A stretch of DNA of 32,296 nucleotides. Origin: an uncultured Eubacteriales bacterium (lineage in GTDB: Bacteria > Bacillota > Clostridia > Peptostreptococcales > Anaerovoracaceae). Position numbers and translations under genes: made by a program. Positions 31,814 through 32,296 of this stretch are shown one piece after another. The notes under the pieces were generated by a model that saw only the letters and a list, made by a program, of their open reading frames with translations, ran no database searches and was not told the origin of the DNA. Numbering within the stretch: position 1 is the stretch's first letter; the number at the start of each line of letters is the position of its first letter. The stretch lies in contig CADCHO010000038.1 in NCBI GenBank assembly GCA_902801255.1, forward strand, positions 1-32,296, given 5' to 3'.

Positions 31814-32296
<483 letters not shown>

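Overview
The window looks like chromosome of an anaerobic, Gram-positive bacterium of the class Clostridia (Bacillota). Evidence: strong GGAGG-type ribosome binding sites, two perfect CIRCE operators with hrcA-grpE-dnaK, a tig-clpP-clpX-lon-engB cluster, the rplS-rbgA-rnhB order shared with Bacillus subtilis, and a mid-range base composition. The genus cannot be fixed from sequence alone. Almost all genes are on the + strand; exceptions are the first two genes and hsp20.

Region 1 (1-9900) is an accessory metabolic module. A Fe-S/flavin old-yellow-enzyme-type reductase (truncated by the window edge) and a LysR regulator lie on the - strand. Divergent from them runs a shikimate/quinate operon: a YdiB-like dehydrogenase, an MFS carrier and a type I 3-dehydroquinate dehydratase, then a tripartite TRAP transporter (dctQ, dctM, dctP) closed by a good terminator. 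No other shikimate-pathway gene is present, so the module looks catabolic. Two copies of the same palindrome, TTGATA-N9-TATCAA, sit upstream of the reductase and upstream of the dehydrogenase, at about -65 to -70 from candidate promoters, as expected for a LysR activator. A second LysR gene and a DUF5662-like gene follow.

Region 2 (10450-21920) is housekeeping: a CIRCE-controlled small heat-shock protein, a beta-CASP metallo-hydrolase with glutamate racemase, a CYTH phosphatase, then trigger factor, ClpP, ClpX, Lon, the GTPase EngB, hypoxanthine phosphoribosyltransferase and a PHP phosphoesterase.

Region 3 (21920-27050) holds an unknown 120-residue protein with a structured leader, a Nudix ADP-ribose pyrophosphatase, a XerD-like protein that has lost three of six catalytic residues, a 137-bp nested palindrome with 19-bp perfect terminal repeats, the L19 gene with a probable L19 leader, the ribosome-assembly GTPase RbgA, and an unusual fusion of RNase HII to a complete viroplasmin-RNase HI protein that still carries an internal Shine-Dalgarno and ATG. 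A tRNA-Val(GAC) with encoded CCA follows.

Region 4 (27050-32296) has a short promoter-to-terminator unit that may be a small RNA, a formate/nitrite-type channel followed by an ATP-grasp ligase and an esterase of unknown substrate, then CIRCE-hrcA-grpE-dnaK, with dnaK cut by the window edge. The best candidates for something new are the regulated shikimate/quinate-plus-ene-reductase module, the RNase HII-HI fusion, and the palindromic element beside the degenerate recombinase.
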